Source: Endotrypanum monterogeii (Eukaryota; Euglenozoa; Kinetoplastea; Trypanosomatida; Trypanosomatidae). Taken from it: a stretch of 64,000 bases of DNA. The notes under the pieces are model-generated. The model saw only the letters and a list, made by a program, of their open reading frames with translations. It was not told where the DNA came from and did not search any database. Where the stretch lies: contig CM007314.1 in assembly GCA_000333855.2 (NCBI GenBank), positions 1,311,642 through 1,375,641 on the forward strand, written 5' to 3'. Each line of letters opens with the position of its first letter. Position 1 is the stretch's first letter. Below, in pieces: positions 10,876 to 21,948 of the stretch. The position numbers were made by a program, and so were the translations under genes.

Positions 10876-13151
10876 GAGAGCAGCCGAGACAACATTCTGT
10901 GTTTGTCTCGGCTGAGGCCGTATCCCACCGAAGGAAGTTGTTGACTAGCGGCGCAGTGAAGGACAGAGAGGTGTGTGCATTTTTGCGCAATAGGATGAAC
11001 GTACTCCCCAAGACGGCTTCTCGTATGCCCGAGCCTCTTTCAAAAAAAAAAAATGTTTCCTGATTGTGTGATGACCGCGGGGTATCTTCCATGTAGCAAA
11101 CGGGTTGGCAGTACGGTGATGTAAAGCTAAATTGGGGGACATGATAAGGGGTGTAGATGCCAGCTGCTTGTGGTAGCGAGGAAGAGGTGTCGGTAGTGGG
11201 CGTAGGTGTTCTTTGATCCCGACACTGTAACGTGAGTGCTTGGACACATTTCTACCTGTTTTGGCACAGGCTTCTGAGCTCGACTTATCCTGCGTCCGCT
11301 TTCGTCTCAGCGTCTGCTCACAGGTAATATTGTAGCAAAGGCCTGGTGGAAGGCGGTTCTCAAAACGTGGGGGTGTGGCAGTGCTTGACGCTTTCCGTGT
11401 TTTTTTTTTAACTTTTCACTTTTTTTTCTGTCCCGGAGTCGTTTCCCTTTTGGTGCAGAAACGCCTAGTCGTCTGTCCTCATTCCTTTTTTTTTCATGCG
11501 TTTGTTACCTACTCCTCCTTTTCCCCTTTGTTCTTTTTTCCCTTCCACTCTGGTACGCTGTGAGAGGTGGTGGGTGCAGCCACAGGATCTTTGCTTCAAC
11601 TATTTGTTCCCTTTGATGCTTCTTCTGCTTCTCTTCCCGTATTTTATCGCTTGCTCTTTCACATGTCCCTGTTCCCTCTCCATGTGTGTGTACGTGTAGA
11701 GATAGGTGCGCCGGTACTCTCTTTCATGTTATCCCTTCCTCCCAGTTGGCTTCCAGTTTTTTTTTTTTCTTGATCACTATCTATATGTTATTGTTTTTAT
11801 TAGTATTATTTCGCCCCCCTCCCCCTCTCTCTTCCGTGAGTCTTCTGTTCATATATACCTCCTCCTCCTCCTTTTTTTTTTACTTGGTCGGGGGCTGGTT
11901 GATTTCACAATGCGCGGGCGTGTTGCGCAGGAGTCGCATCGAACATTTTCATTTTTTGCACTATTGTTTCTGCTGAAGAGAAAAAAAAATCATAGGATGT
12001 ACGTCATCGAGCGTGCCGTCGAAAATGAAACTCGACTTCTCCTTGTGCTGAGGAGTGGTAGTGGTCCTCTATGAAGGTGGATCCTAAAGGGGTTTAGGGT
12101 CCAGGGAAGACATACGAGGCGAACACTCCGCTGTTGACCGCCGTTTGCCTTTTTTTTTCTCATGAGATGTGGGCTTCATCACTCTCTGCGCAGTGCGTTC
12201 CGTGACGCTTGACTTTACATGCGCCTCGTACGGCGGTCACTCAACAAAAGGCTATTGCAGTCCACATTTCGAAGGCGTGGTGGGGATTGCTGCATTCAAG
12301 CTCCCTCAGAGTGCGGTGGTGGTGAGGAACACGCCAGCACGCGCTCAGACTTTTCTATGGATTCGGCTAACGCGTTTCGTTGCAGCTATTGCCGTCCACT
12401 TCTCGCCGTCCACTTCTTTCCACCTCTGCCTCACCTCATACCCCCCCCCTTCCCTTTCTGCACTCCTCTATCAAAGCTTCACTCTCGGGGACGGCTGCTT
12501 CAACCCCCCCCCCCTCTCCTTTTTTGTCTGTTTTCTATCTAGGGCACTTCTCTAGAGGGTTTTGTTTCACTTCTCTATTACCTTCACCCCCTCTCTTAGA
12601 GGTCCTCAAGGCAGTGGCGCGGCGGACGCAGTGTCCTAGGGCAACGTCCGCTTTGATTCAGATAGCTCTCTCTTTCCCTGTGTGTGTGTGTGTGTGTGTG
12701 TGTCAGTGCGTGAGAATCTGTGAAAGTTATACATCAATTCACCGGGTGCTGTTCACCAGAATATCTCGAGGACATCAAGGGATCTTCTCGCAAGCGAATT
12801 TCACACGAGGAGTGCAGGGGAGTGCACACGTGGACGACAAACACCCGTGTAGACCTCTCTTCATCTTCCCTTTTCTCTTGTTTCAGTACCGTGTCCCCCC
12901 CCCCCCTCTCCCTCCCGCACTCTTTCTTTTTTTTTTTTTGGCCTGCTGCGGCCGTAGGATTAAAGCTTGCCTCATCGCGTGTTTGTGTCTTTTGTTGGTT
13001 CAGTAGTGAATCAGGGCATCATAGAGAAGGGGAAAAAAGAGGAAATTCTTCAACTCTGCTTCCCTCTTTGTGTGCTTGGGTACTGGCGTGTCTCTGCAAC
13101 CTTGTCGGGAGAACCTGGCGTATCTGTTTCTCTTTTTTACTTAGTCTCACA
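10876..13151. other. Intergenic region PAS-PGK to CAS/CSE1
   Basis: About 2.3 kb without a gene. Pyrimidine tracts are dense from 11390; a TG tract lies at about 12679-12702. A frame continuous with CAS/CSE1 runs through 12720-13151 but crosses several splice-acceptor-like tracts and is not taken as coding. Confidence 0.55.
13121..13144 (+). promoter_or_regulatory. Candidate trans-splice acceptor, CAS/CSE1
   Basis: Tract tgtttctcttttttacttag with AG at 13143-13144, only 7 nt before the ATG. Other good acceptors are at 12885-12886 (tctcttgtttcag) and 13002-13003, so 5' UTR length is uncertain. Confidence 0.4.
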
Positions 13152-16076
13152 ATGCAGTCAATCAGCTCCGATGGCCAGAGTACCGGAGCGCGACTCATAG
13201 AGATTGCTTGCCGGGTATCTTCGCCGGACCCAGCTGTGCGCACGCCGGCGGAGAAGGAGCTCCTCAATTTTCTAGACTCAGTCGATCAGCAAAGGGGGTT
13301 GCCGCAGCTACTCGTGGAGCTGGCCCTTGGCGATACTCCCCATGGTGCCTTCTTTGCTATCAACTTCAAGAACATGGTGAAGAAGTGCTGGGATCCCTCC
13401 ACCGCGGAGCACTGCATCCAGGACTGTGACAAGGCAAGTGTGCGCGCAACGATTATTGAGAGCATGCTTCGCTCATCGGGCGCAGTGCAACGGAATTTGT
13501 CTGAGGCCGTCGCGCTCATCGCTCAGGTTGACTTTCCCACCGAGTGGGCGGACGCCTTATCACTTATAGTGAAGGTGCTCACGTCCGGGACTGATGTGGG
13601 TCAGTTGCGTGCTGCGTTGTCCACGTCGCACAGTATTTTGCGAAAGTACCGTCATCAGGGCGAGTTGACAGAGATGCTTGTCAATGAGCTGCGCACCATC
13701 TACAGATTACTTTGTCCTGCACTGGTTCGCAGCATGGAGTCGTTGCTTTCGACGGCGGAGGCGCCTGGTGCAAGCGTAACAGAGGTGTACAAGGGCATCA
13801 CAGATGCGGTGGAATGTTTGCGAGACATCACGTCACTCGACTTGGGCGATGAGTTTATTCAGCGCATTGGTTCAATTGTAGGTATGTACAACCAATGTCT
13901 CGCAGCGGTAATGGCGCCGTCTAGCTCGTATGGTGCGTCGTCTAGCGCAATGATCGAGATGAACTCTGCCGTGATTGCATGCATGACACATTGGCTCAAC
14001 TCCTTCGACGAGGACTTCGAGAATTTCGCACCCCAGTTCATTGAAGTGGTGGTTGGCATGTTGGCGAGTCAAATGAGCAACGATCCTTCCATGGATGATA
14101 TGGTGGTTTGCTGCCTAGAGCTAATGTGCAGCGTGTGCCGCGGCACAACTCGTGCTCACCTGAACACAAGGGAAAAATTGCAGTTCATTCTCCAGTTCAT
14201 CATTCTTCCCAACCTCGCCCTACGAGAGGATGATCTGGAGACATATACATACGATCCGGATGAGTACATTAAGCGAAACCTGGAGGGATCCAACTTTCAC
14301 ACACGCCGCCGGGCTGCCGTAGAGTTGGTGCGCTCCCTCCTCCTTTATCTGCCCGAAGTCGCGCGCCCGCTGCTCGCTGAGGTGACGACTGAACTTCTTC
14401 GAACTGCAGACAGCGACTGGAGAGCTAGAGATACTGCGATCTACTTAGGTTTTGTGTTGGTGGTAGATGGTCAGCTCGTCAACACACAGCGCGGTGTGTC
14501 GGCGCAGCAGCTCAGCGAGATTATACCCGTTGCACAAATTCTGGAAGGTCATGTCTTTCCGGAAATCAGGTGTGATGCTTCGGCGCAGAGTCCTGGCATC
14601 GTCAAAGCGGACTGTATGCTCGTTGTGGCAGCCTTCCGTCAGCTCATCGCTGTCACTGCATACGATTTTCTTGTGCCAGCACTGACACGCCATCTCGCGG
14701 TTGGGGACGCCGTAGTGATGGCGTACGCCGCTCATACCCTCAAGTGCTTTTTGTCTGTCAGCGAGCCACAGGCCACCAGTGCGCTTGAGGCGGTCTACGC
14801 CGCAAACTCACTTGGCATTCTCGAAGGCCTTTGCGTGCGCATTCAAGGGGTGGAGACGCCCAATCCGTACCTGATGCAGTACCTCATGAGCCTGTGTTTT
14901 CGGTTTCCCAAACTCGTAGCTCCCTTCTCGACACAAGTGATTGCCTCTCTTCAGACGCCGCTGTACAAGGCAGTTCGCAATCCCTCCAACGCACTGTACA
15001 GTCAGTGCATGTTCGAGGTAATCTCAAAGTGTGTTGCGCTGCAGCCGGGTGCGAGAAGCGATTTCGAGAGTATGCTGTGGCCGAGCTTTGCACACGTGCT
15101 TCACGAGAACGTTGTCGAGTTTGTGCCATATGTGCTTCAGGTATTTGCCCAGCTGGTGCGCACGTACCGGTCCAGCGAAGGTGCGCAGCGGTGGTCTGAA
15201 AACCCGGCCGAGAACTACCAGGCCCTCCTTCCTCCCCTCACTCAGCCGCAGCTATACGAGGTTCGTGTGCAGATCCCCGCGCCAGTGAGCCTACTCTGTG
15301 CCTTTATAGAGGTGTACCCCGGCTACGTGCATCGGGTCGGGTTGACCAACCCGGTCCTCAACATATTCAACATTCTAGTGCGTCTCAAGAACTACGACAA
15401 CGAGGGCTTGAACATTCTCACGTCGGTGCTTCTCGCGTACCCGGCAGACGTGATGGATGTCTACATGGACGCCATACTCAAAGTTTTGATGAATCGCTTG
15501 CAGAGCTCCTCCACTCCCAAGTATGTGCGCATTCTCATCCTATTTCTCTCTATTTTGGTGGTTCAGCGCCGGGATGCGGATTACTTGGTGACACGTCTCA
15601 ACAGTATCGAGGGCGGCTTGTTCATGCGAGTCCTCGGCAACGTCTGGCTGCCTCGCATGCAAAAGATTACCGGTCATGTGGAGCGGAAGACATGTGTTGT
15701 CGCGCTTTCGAGGCTCCTCTGCGAATCAGCGACCCTGCAGTCCGACGCGACTGCGTGGGTGTCAAGTGCCTCCAGCTGCCTCCGTATGCTCTATGATGAC
15801 GTAGAGCCTGACGACCACACGAGCTTCACGCCTGCGGCGGGTGCTCAAGGAGCAGAGTCGCTGTACGGCACTGCCGCCGGTCCAGAGGAGTTCACGGGCT
15901 CCTTCCACCCTCTACGGGAGGCAATACGGAAGCCTAGTGATGTATGCAGTCAAGTGCCCGATGCTGCAGCATACTTTCAAAATGAGTTGTTGAGCTTCCT
16001 CAAGGGTCGCGGCGCACATCTCTGCAGCCCACTCAAGCAGTGGCTTGGCCTCCATACCCCGGCTTGGCTTCAGTAA
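13152..16076 (+). CDS. CSE1: Exportin-2 / CAS-CSE1 homologue
   Basis: 974 aa, the size expected of CAS/CSE1 (human and yeast are about 960-970). This HEAT-repeat karyopherin exports importin-alpha from the nucleus with Ran-GTP. Seen: an importin-beta N-terminal region with PAEKELLNF (32-40) and NFKNMVKKCW (71-80), DFPTEW (127-132), a segment AALSTSHSILRKYRH (154-168), and the family-typical YIKRNLEGS (372-380) followed by TRRRAAVELVRSL; helical repeats continue to the C-terminus. The start is the ATG at 13152, which begins the conserved region. The frame is open for 144 more codons upstream, but that extension is low-complexity and crosses poly-pyrimidine/AG signals. Neighbours share only the transcription unit. 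Confidence 0.95.
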   Translation: MQSISSDGQSTGARLIEIACRVSSPDPAVRTPAEKELLNFLDSVDQQRGLPQLLVELALGDTPHGAFFAINFKNMVKKCWDPSTAEHCIQDCDKASVRATIIESMLRSSGAVQRNLSEAVALIAQVDFPTEWADALSLIVKVLTSGTDVGQLRAALSTSHSILRKYRHQGELTEMLVNELRTIYRLLCPALVRSMESLLSTAEAPGASVTEVYKGITDAVECLRDITSLDLGDEFIQRIGSIVGMYNQCLAAVMAPSSSYGASSSAMIEMNSAVIACMTHWLNSFDEDFENFAPQFIEVVVGMLASQMSNDPSMDDMVVCCLELMCSVCRGTTRAHLNTREKLQFILQFIILPNLALREDDLETYTYDPDEYIKRNLEGSNFHTRRRAAVELVRSLLLYLPEVARPLLAEVTTELLRTADSDWRARDTAIYLGFVLVVDGQLVNTQRGVSAQQLSEIIPVAQILEGHVFPEIRCDASAQSPGIVKADCMLVVAAFRQLIAVTAYDFLVPALTRHLAVGDAVVMAYAAHTLKCFLSVSEPQATSALEAVYAANSLGILEGLCVRIQGVETPNPYLMQYLMSLCFRFPKLVAPFSTQVIASLQTPLYKAVRNPSNALYSQCMFEVISKCVALQPGARSDFESMLWPSFAHVLHENVVEFVPYVLQVFAQLVRTYRSSEGAQRWSENPAENYQALLPPLTQPQLYEVRVQIPAPVSLLCAFIEVYPGYVHRVGLTNPVLNIFNILVRLKNYDNEGLNILTSVLLAYPADVMDVYMDAILKVLMNRLQSSSTPKYVRILILFLSILVVQRRDADYLVTRLNSIEGGLFMRVLGNVWLPRMQKITGHVERKTCVVALSRLLCESATLQSDATAWVSSASSCLRMLYDDVEPDDHTSFTPAAGAQGAESLYGTAAGPEEFTGSFHPLREAIRKPSDVCSQVPDAAAYFQNELLSFLKGRGAHLCSPLKQWLGLHTPAWLQ

Positions 16077-16435
16077 GATATGAACGAGGTCGGCTAACAC
16101 AAACCTAGCAGGATTTTTTGATGGATGTTTCTTTCTCGCCTTCTTTTAATCGGGTTGACGCTGTTGTGATTTGGAGAGCAAAAATAGGATATCTGCACAA
16201 CAGAAACACCCACACCCACGCATACTAACACACAAGAACAGGTGATTGCAGAGAAGCGAAGCGCATGACCAACCTCATGCACCTGGACCGATTCTTATTC
16301 ACATATTTTTATTCCGTAGCAGTCATAATCGACGGCCGGGTGAAGCTGGTCTCTCCCTCTTTCGTACCTTTCCCCGTTGGCACCTGCACCGAAGGTGAGA
16401 CTGCTCGCGCCTTCTGCTGTAATCTGTACTGATGC

Positions 16436-16473
<38 letters not shown>

Positions 16474-17994
16474 GTGATTGTGAATCGACGCTGATGGCAA
16501 ATCTTTGATCACGGTGGGATTTTCGTGTTTTCCGGAAGCGCTCGCCGTTGCGCTGTGTTCTCAGTTGCTTACTCCTTTCAAGTCTACTCGCGTTTTTTTT
16601 TTCTGTAATGCTATCGCTGTGGTCAATCTATATTCACATGTATGCTCGAGTGATGTGTGTGTGTGAGGAGGGGTGGGGTGGGTGGTGAGGGCTGCGAGCG
16701 GTCGGATAATTTGTCTGTGCTGCATCAGCAATTTTCCTGTGGGGCTTTCAGGGTACGTTCTCTAGGCGCTTACCTCTCTTTCTCTTCTTTTCGTCTGTCT
16801 TGCTAATCAGATCCAGGTGTTCTTGTTGAGTGGTACTCAGATAGGGCTTGTGGATAGTTACCTTTTTTTTTGGGGGGGGGAGTGTTGCATCTAATGGGAT
16901 GTGCTCGCCAGTGCATGTTGATGAGTTAGTTGTTTCTCCGCGTGTGCACTTGTCGTTGAAGGATATATATATCTATATATATATATATATATAAACCCTT
17001 GTGTGTGTGTGTGTGCCTTTCATCCCATGAAGGTGCGTGTCCACGGTATATATATATATATATTTTTTTTTTTTGTGTCTGCCCCAGGTTAGGTCAAACA
17101 AGAGAAATCGCGCATATCTAGTGACTTCCATCTCAGCTGTTTCTTGTCTGGTCTTTAATCGGTTAAACGGATAGATACAATGCTGGAAGGGGTGGTGGCG
17201 AGGGAAGGGGGACAATGGAAGGGAGCGAGAGGGAGGGGTGGGGGGGAGGGGAATCTCCGATGCCGTAGGACGCCTTTTGATTTTGAGCTCCAGAAAAAAT
17301 TGAAGTGACACTTCGCTTTTGGCAAAAACACTATTCTGATATTCCACATCCAACAGAGACGAAAACAATAACACCGAAAAAAAAAACAGGACTCTAAAGG
17401 ACTTCTTTTGTTTTTTCTCCCGCGCGCGCTCTGTATTCACCTTTTCCACTCCGATCCCGCCCCCTTCCTCCTCTATTCCGCAGAGCTCTCACCCACTCAT
17501 GAATTTGATCCCCCCTCTCCCTCCCACCAGCGAAATAGCTGCAAATGAATACCGCAAGCATATCAAACAGAGAAACAGCAGAGCAGAGGACACACAACCT
17601 CTTCTCTCATCCTCTCCCATCCCTCAGAGCATTTCACGCTATCTCACAAACTTTACCTCTCCTGAGTTCTGAGATGACGAAGTTGAAGGTGTGTGCGTGT
17701 GTGTGGAGTCGGCATCGCTTGTCGCTCTTCCTCCTATGACGTATCATTTGCGAAGAGTGGTGAGGGACAGGGCGAGTTGTTTCCTTCTCACCCTCGTTTT
17801 TTTTTTTTCGAGGGTTTGACTCTGTCGCCCCCGATATCCCTCACCTCAGATGTTTGCTCGTATGTGTCACATGCCACCGTTATCCAGGCCCACACAGACT
17901 CTCGTTCTACTTCCTTGCCTCGCTTCAGACTCGATTTCACTTGCAGCATCCCTTTTCTATAGACATATATACTTTTGTGAGACCATCTCAGCGA
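16077..17994. other. Intergenic region after CAS/CSE1
   Basis: About 1.9 kb without a gene. Holds (TA)n(GA)n at 16436-16473, more TA tracts near 16967-16994 and 17046-17062, T-runs, a G-rich block near 17215-17250 and a pyrimidine tract before 17995. Confidence 0.55.
16436..16473. repeat. (TA)n(GA)n compound microsatellite
   Basis: About 21 bp of alternating AT followed directly by about 17 bp of GA repeats. Confidence 0.95.
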
Positions 17995-18282
17995 ATGAGC
18001 ACTCGTTTGTCACCGTCAGTGCCCATTGCGCCACATGCGCAAACCTCCAATTATCCCACGGTGCACAATATTAACTTCCGCTCTTCGCCGCTGTCCAGAA
18101 ACCCCCCAGGGCGCAACACAAAACTGAAGTGCCTCTCGTGCGGCGTGTGGGGTAAAAAGGGCACAGTGTGTGAGGTTTGCCTCACTTTCATTCCGTGTCC
18201 TCGCCGCACCTGTGTCCATGCGCCTTCGGGGCCCTTGAAATCTCATCCAGGCGAGGCCACGCGGCGCTTCACCGTTTCGTAG
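17995..18282 (+). CDS. Small zinc-ribbon protein, hypothetical
   Basis: 95 aa. I do not recognise the family. The second half has CLSC (46-49), CEVC (59-62) and two further cysteines at 68 and 73, the pattern of a small zinc ribbon; charged and glycine residues (GVWGKKGTV) lie between the first pairs. The N-terminal 40 residues are Ser/Pro/Asn-rich and probably disordered. Codon usage in the second half is GC-biased at third positions, unlike the flanking DNA, which supports real coding. The ATG at 17995 follows a possible AG at 17989-17990; earlier ATGs at 17850 and 17862 are out of frame. The role is unknown; RNA or protein binding would be a guess. Confidence 0.7.
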   Translation: MSTRLSPSVPIAPHAQTSNYPTVHNINFRSSPLSRNPPGRNTKLKCLSCGVWGKKGTVCEVCLTFIPCPRRTCVHAPSGPLKSHPGEATRRFTVS

Positions 18283-19421
18283 CGTTGCCCAGCAAGCCGG
18301 CGCTGGCTTTATAGAGTATCATATTTTGTGGGTCGATGCCAAAGGTGTGTTCGACTAACACGCGTTCTGCGACTGCTTCACAGCATCATCCTCTGTGGTA
18401 AAAGATCGGACACAGATGGCCATTCCTTCGTCGATGTGGGGGATAAACTGTATAGCTGAGCCGCGGATAGATTTGGAGGATTCGGGACTCAGTTGGTCAG
18501 CTGAGAGAACCGTGCCTCCCCGAGATACGGTCTTCGACTACAAAGTGGCAGGGTCTGGAGTGTCTGTTGAGGAGTTAGGGAGCGTAGGTTCCAGCTGCGC
18601 ATCGAGTCGTGGAAGGAGGGAGGGTGCGCGACTCCTTTTTTTTTGTTTGTTTTTTTTTGTTTTCGTGATGGTGTGCTGTCTTCGCAGTACGTCCCCCGCC
18701 TCCTCCTTCATGGACGCTTTAAAAAAGGAGGAATGCAGCAATACGCATCAAACATGTTTACGAAGACGAATTCTTTTTACGGCTCGTTTTATTGTTATTA
18801 TTATATATTTCCCTTTCTCTTCTTTCCCCCGATTCAAGACTCCCTCCCTTTTTTTTTTCTGGTATACTTTCCATAGATGGTTCCTCGGTGCTTAGCGGAC
18901 AGTCCGTGAGCATCGCAAGCTTCAGCGAGTCACCTCCTTCCCACGCCGGGCTTACTTGGTTTGGGTAACGAGTGTGTGTGTGTGTGTGTGTGTGTGTATG
19001 ATATACCCTCCTCTCCCCGCTGCTGACATTTTGAATCTCCCTTCTCCCCAAACGACAGCAAAGAAAAAAAAATAAAAGTGTAACATTGGACATGGCCGAA
19101 GAGAAGCTTCTGGCACTTATGAAACCTACGGTCAAGGGTCCTCGTCGTCGCTTCGATCTACACTATATTTTTCCGCCTCCAGGGGTGGGTGGGTGCAGAC
19201 ATCCCTGATCGTATTCGCCAGAAAACTAGGAAAGGAGAAAACTGTTTACTAGTCGACTCGGCTCAAGACGTAGTGCAGACAAACATTTAGACATCCTAGA
19301 AAAGCCGGTCACCCTCGCATCGCACATCTCTACTTGAATATCGAACATGTGAACACACTCGTTTTCCGCTTCCCCACGTTACCGTTGGGTTTTGTTGGTG
19401 TGCGGCAGTCGGAGCACATAC

Positions 19422-19452
<31 letters not shown>

Positions 19453-19512
19453 GACAGACACAGACACACAGAGACGAAAAAAAGAACACGGCACAACTTG
19501 TCAGATCACGGC
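18283..19512. other. Intergenic region
   Basis: About 1.2 kb. Frames at 18395-18895 do not look coding beyond about 80 codons and end in poly-Phe. Contains a TG tract near 18971-18998 and a CA tract at about 19431-19452. Confidence 0.5.
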
Positions 19513-20298
19513 ATGAGGCTTCATCTCGAAGATGCTTACAAAAGGCTCTGTGCTGAGTACAATACCAGCCCATTATCGATATTCCTTGGCTCTCTGAGGA
19601 ACACTTTTGCTTTGCCCGATGGCGATGTGTTTATCGACGTTTCTTCTCTTGAAGGCGATCACTTTTACATATTCGCAGAACTACTTCGCCAGTTGCTACT
19701 GCGTCCAGCCGTGTTTATGCAGCCCCCTGTGATGCAAATAAGCAGCTCAGCAGAGCAGCTTAAGCGTTCTGCTTGCCATCGACGAAAGGAATATGACGAT
19801 GAAGTGTACTACAACCTGCCGCCTCGTCTTCTTCGGATCAAGCTGCGCTTTTCGCGGAACGCAAACAATGCGGATGTGGAGCGGGTTTGCAATCTGATTG
19901 TGGCGCAGAAAGTTTTGGACTGCGTTCCGCTTTCTGCACTGCACAGTTTTTCCAAAGAAGATAAGGACCCGCTAATGGGTAACCTCTCGTACTCAAATTG
20001 GCCGAAAAGGGCAGTGATTGAGAGCATTGACTTACATGAATGCGTGTTTGTTTCTCTTTCGGGTGGGCGAGCCTTGCGCGCTGCTGCGCGACGAAATGTG
20101 TACGTGCAAAACATATTCTTGGAGGGGTGCAGCGTGAATCCGGCGGTGGTTGCACAGATAGCTCAGGTGACGCGTAGCAACCGGGAGCAGTTTCGCCTCG
20201 CCTGTTCTTCGCACCTGATGCTCAACGCGGAGCACGCACGCGCGTGCAGACACACCCTCACACACACGCACACGTGTTTGCCCTCGAACCAAGTCTGA
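19513..20298 (+). CDS. LRR-like hypothetical protein
   Basis: 261 aa from the first ATG in frame (19513); the frame is also open from a TTG at 19498. Not recognised by name. The central and C-terminal parts carry short alternations such as IESIDLHECVFVSLSGG and VYVQNIFLEGCSVNP, about 30 residues apart, which resemble degenerate leucine-rich repeats of the ribonuclease-inhibitor type; no enzyme motif is seen. Codon use is typical of the neighbours. The last residues (HTLTHTHT) are encoded by a CA-rich tract, so the C-terminus may vary between strains. An acceptor AG at 19407-19408 after a T/C-rich stretch gives a 5' UTR of about 105 nt. Confidence 0.8.
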   Translation: MRLHLEDAYKRLCAEYNTSPLSIFLGSLRNTFALPDGDVFIDVSSLEGDHFYIFAELLRQLLLRPAVFMQPPVMQISSSAEQLKRSACHRRKEYDDEVYYNLPPRLLRIKLRFSRNANNADVERVCNLIVAQKVLDCVPLSALHSFSKEDKDPLMGNLSYSNWPKRAVIESIDLHECVFVSLSGGRALRAAARRNVYVQNIFLEGCSVNPAVVAQIAQVTRSNREQFRLACSSHLMLNAEHARACRHTLTHTHTCLPSNQV

Positions 20299-21387
20299 CG
20301 AACTAGTCCTGACGCGTAGCTCCTACGGGGGTTGTGGATGCGTTCGTGTCGCAGTTCTTCTCAGGTGTCTGATGAATGACGGGAATTTCTTCCCTGATTC
20401 GAGAGCCGTCCGCAGGGAGGGGAAATGCCTTACCTGTCTGCGCAACCAAGGTTGCGCATCATATATATATAGAGAGAGAAAGCGAGAGAAAGAGAGACAT
20501 AAAAAGATACATTGGTTTGTCTTCATGGCACTCAGGTTTCTTCTTATTAACGCCTCGTTTTTTTTCTTGTATTTCTCATACATCAAAAATTTTTTTTGTC
20601 ATCTCTGCTTCTCGCCAACAGCGCCGATACGCCCCTCTCCCCCGTTTTTTTTTCCTTTTTTAGAACAGATTCGTCGATTGATGGACTATGTTTTTTTTTT
20701 TTTGTCACTGCTATTTTGAGCGTACGTCCGAGACGGGCTCTTCCTTCGCGAAAAAAAAAACATTTCCGATTCCATGCCGCGTTTGATGTCTCATGGTCTC
20801 GGGGAGGGCGTTGTGCCTCCTGTGGGCTGTGCGAGGGGATGGAAAAAGCACTAAAAGTGGGAAACCTTCACTGCAGTGTGTGCGTTTTTCTCCTTTGATA
20901 GTAGACATGGATCCATTTGATTGCCACACATGCGATTAGATGTCTATGTTTCGCCGGATGGAAAAGATGCTTCTCAGCTGCATTGCCGACTTTGGGAGCT
21001 GTGCGGCAGCTCACTAATCTTACAGGTATAAAGCGGAAGGGGTTGTGAAGATTCAATGTGCTCTGTGCGTGCGTCTGGATTTAGTATAATCTCCCACAGT
21101 CTGTGGCACACATCTATGTGTATATATATATTATTTTTTTTTAATATTTTTATATTGATATTTACTTTCAGTTTGCTTAGTTCTTGGAGTTGTAATGTTT
21201 CTTCCCACCTCCCCCTATTTTTATATTAATTTTTTCCCTTGAAGTTGTTCGATTTCTTCTCGCGGGCGCACACATTTTCATCCCCTGTGTCAGTGGATCG
21301 CACGCTTTTTAAAACCCTTATTCTCACCATCACGAATGCTAAGCAAACCCGAATTGTTTACATCGCGTATGTGTGCAGATCGCTTCA
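20299..21387. other. Intergenic region
   Basis: About 1.1 kb, T-rich, with a short TA/GA tract near 20461-20500 and TA/T-rich sequence near 21120-21160. No gene supported. Confidence 0.5.
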
Positions 21388-21948
21388 CCGCTTCTTCCAC
21401 GCTTTGGTAGGTGCGCCGCGAAGGACCACGTTGGGAGACGGAGGATGGCTGGGTGGACGTGCTCCCTGCGACCCGAATTGAGCGCCTCTCCAGTTGCGCC
21501 TCTGTTCTTCAGATGATTTTGTGCTTCTCATCGAGCCAGGCAGCGTGGGGTCGGGCTTTCCTACTGCTACCGCCTCTTTCGATGACGCAACACGGGCAGG
21601 GGTGCTTTGGCGACAGACGGAGGGGATACGCTCACGTCTGCTCGTATACATAAATACATGTATATGTGTGCTGCGTCGTCGTATGATGGCGTGAGACGCA
21701 TAGAATACTTCCGTATGGATTTCCAAGCAGCTCGAGCCCCCCCCCCCCTCCCCGAGTGCACCTGGCGTGGGATACCAGATGAGTTATTATTTTTTTTATT
21801 GCTGTGAAAGAGGGCCTTTTTGAGAGTTGGGCGAGGGCCGAGAGGACGTCTTGGGTGCATATGATGCTGTTGATGCTGCTCTGCTCTCTTTTCATGCTGC
21901 ACATCGTTCTGACGGTGGGCTGCAACACCCCGACTTTTCCTCCCGTGG
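21388..21948 (+). repeat. Dispersed repeat B, copy 2
   Basis: Near-identical to 5292-5851 in the same orientation. Only scattered substitutions and a longer C-run near 21740 separate them. It lies between the LRR-like gene and the D6/WD40 gene, so is probably in the upstream gene's 3' UTR or the spacer. Confidence 0.85.

Noticed and set aside
17850..18074. Frame beginning at ATG 17850, overlapping the zinc-ribbon gene
   Set aside because: Out of frame with the CxxC protein, and lacks coding character.
19498..19512. TTG start for the LRR-like gene
   Set aside because: Nuclear trypanosomatid genes start at ATG; the first is at 19513.
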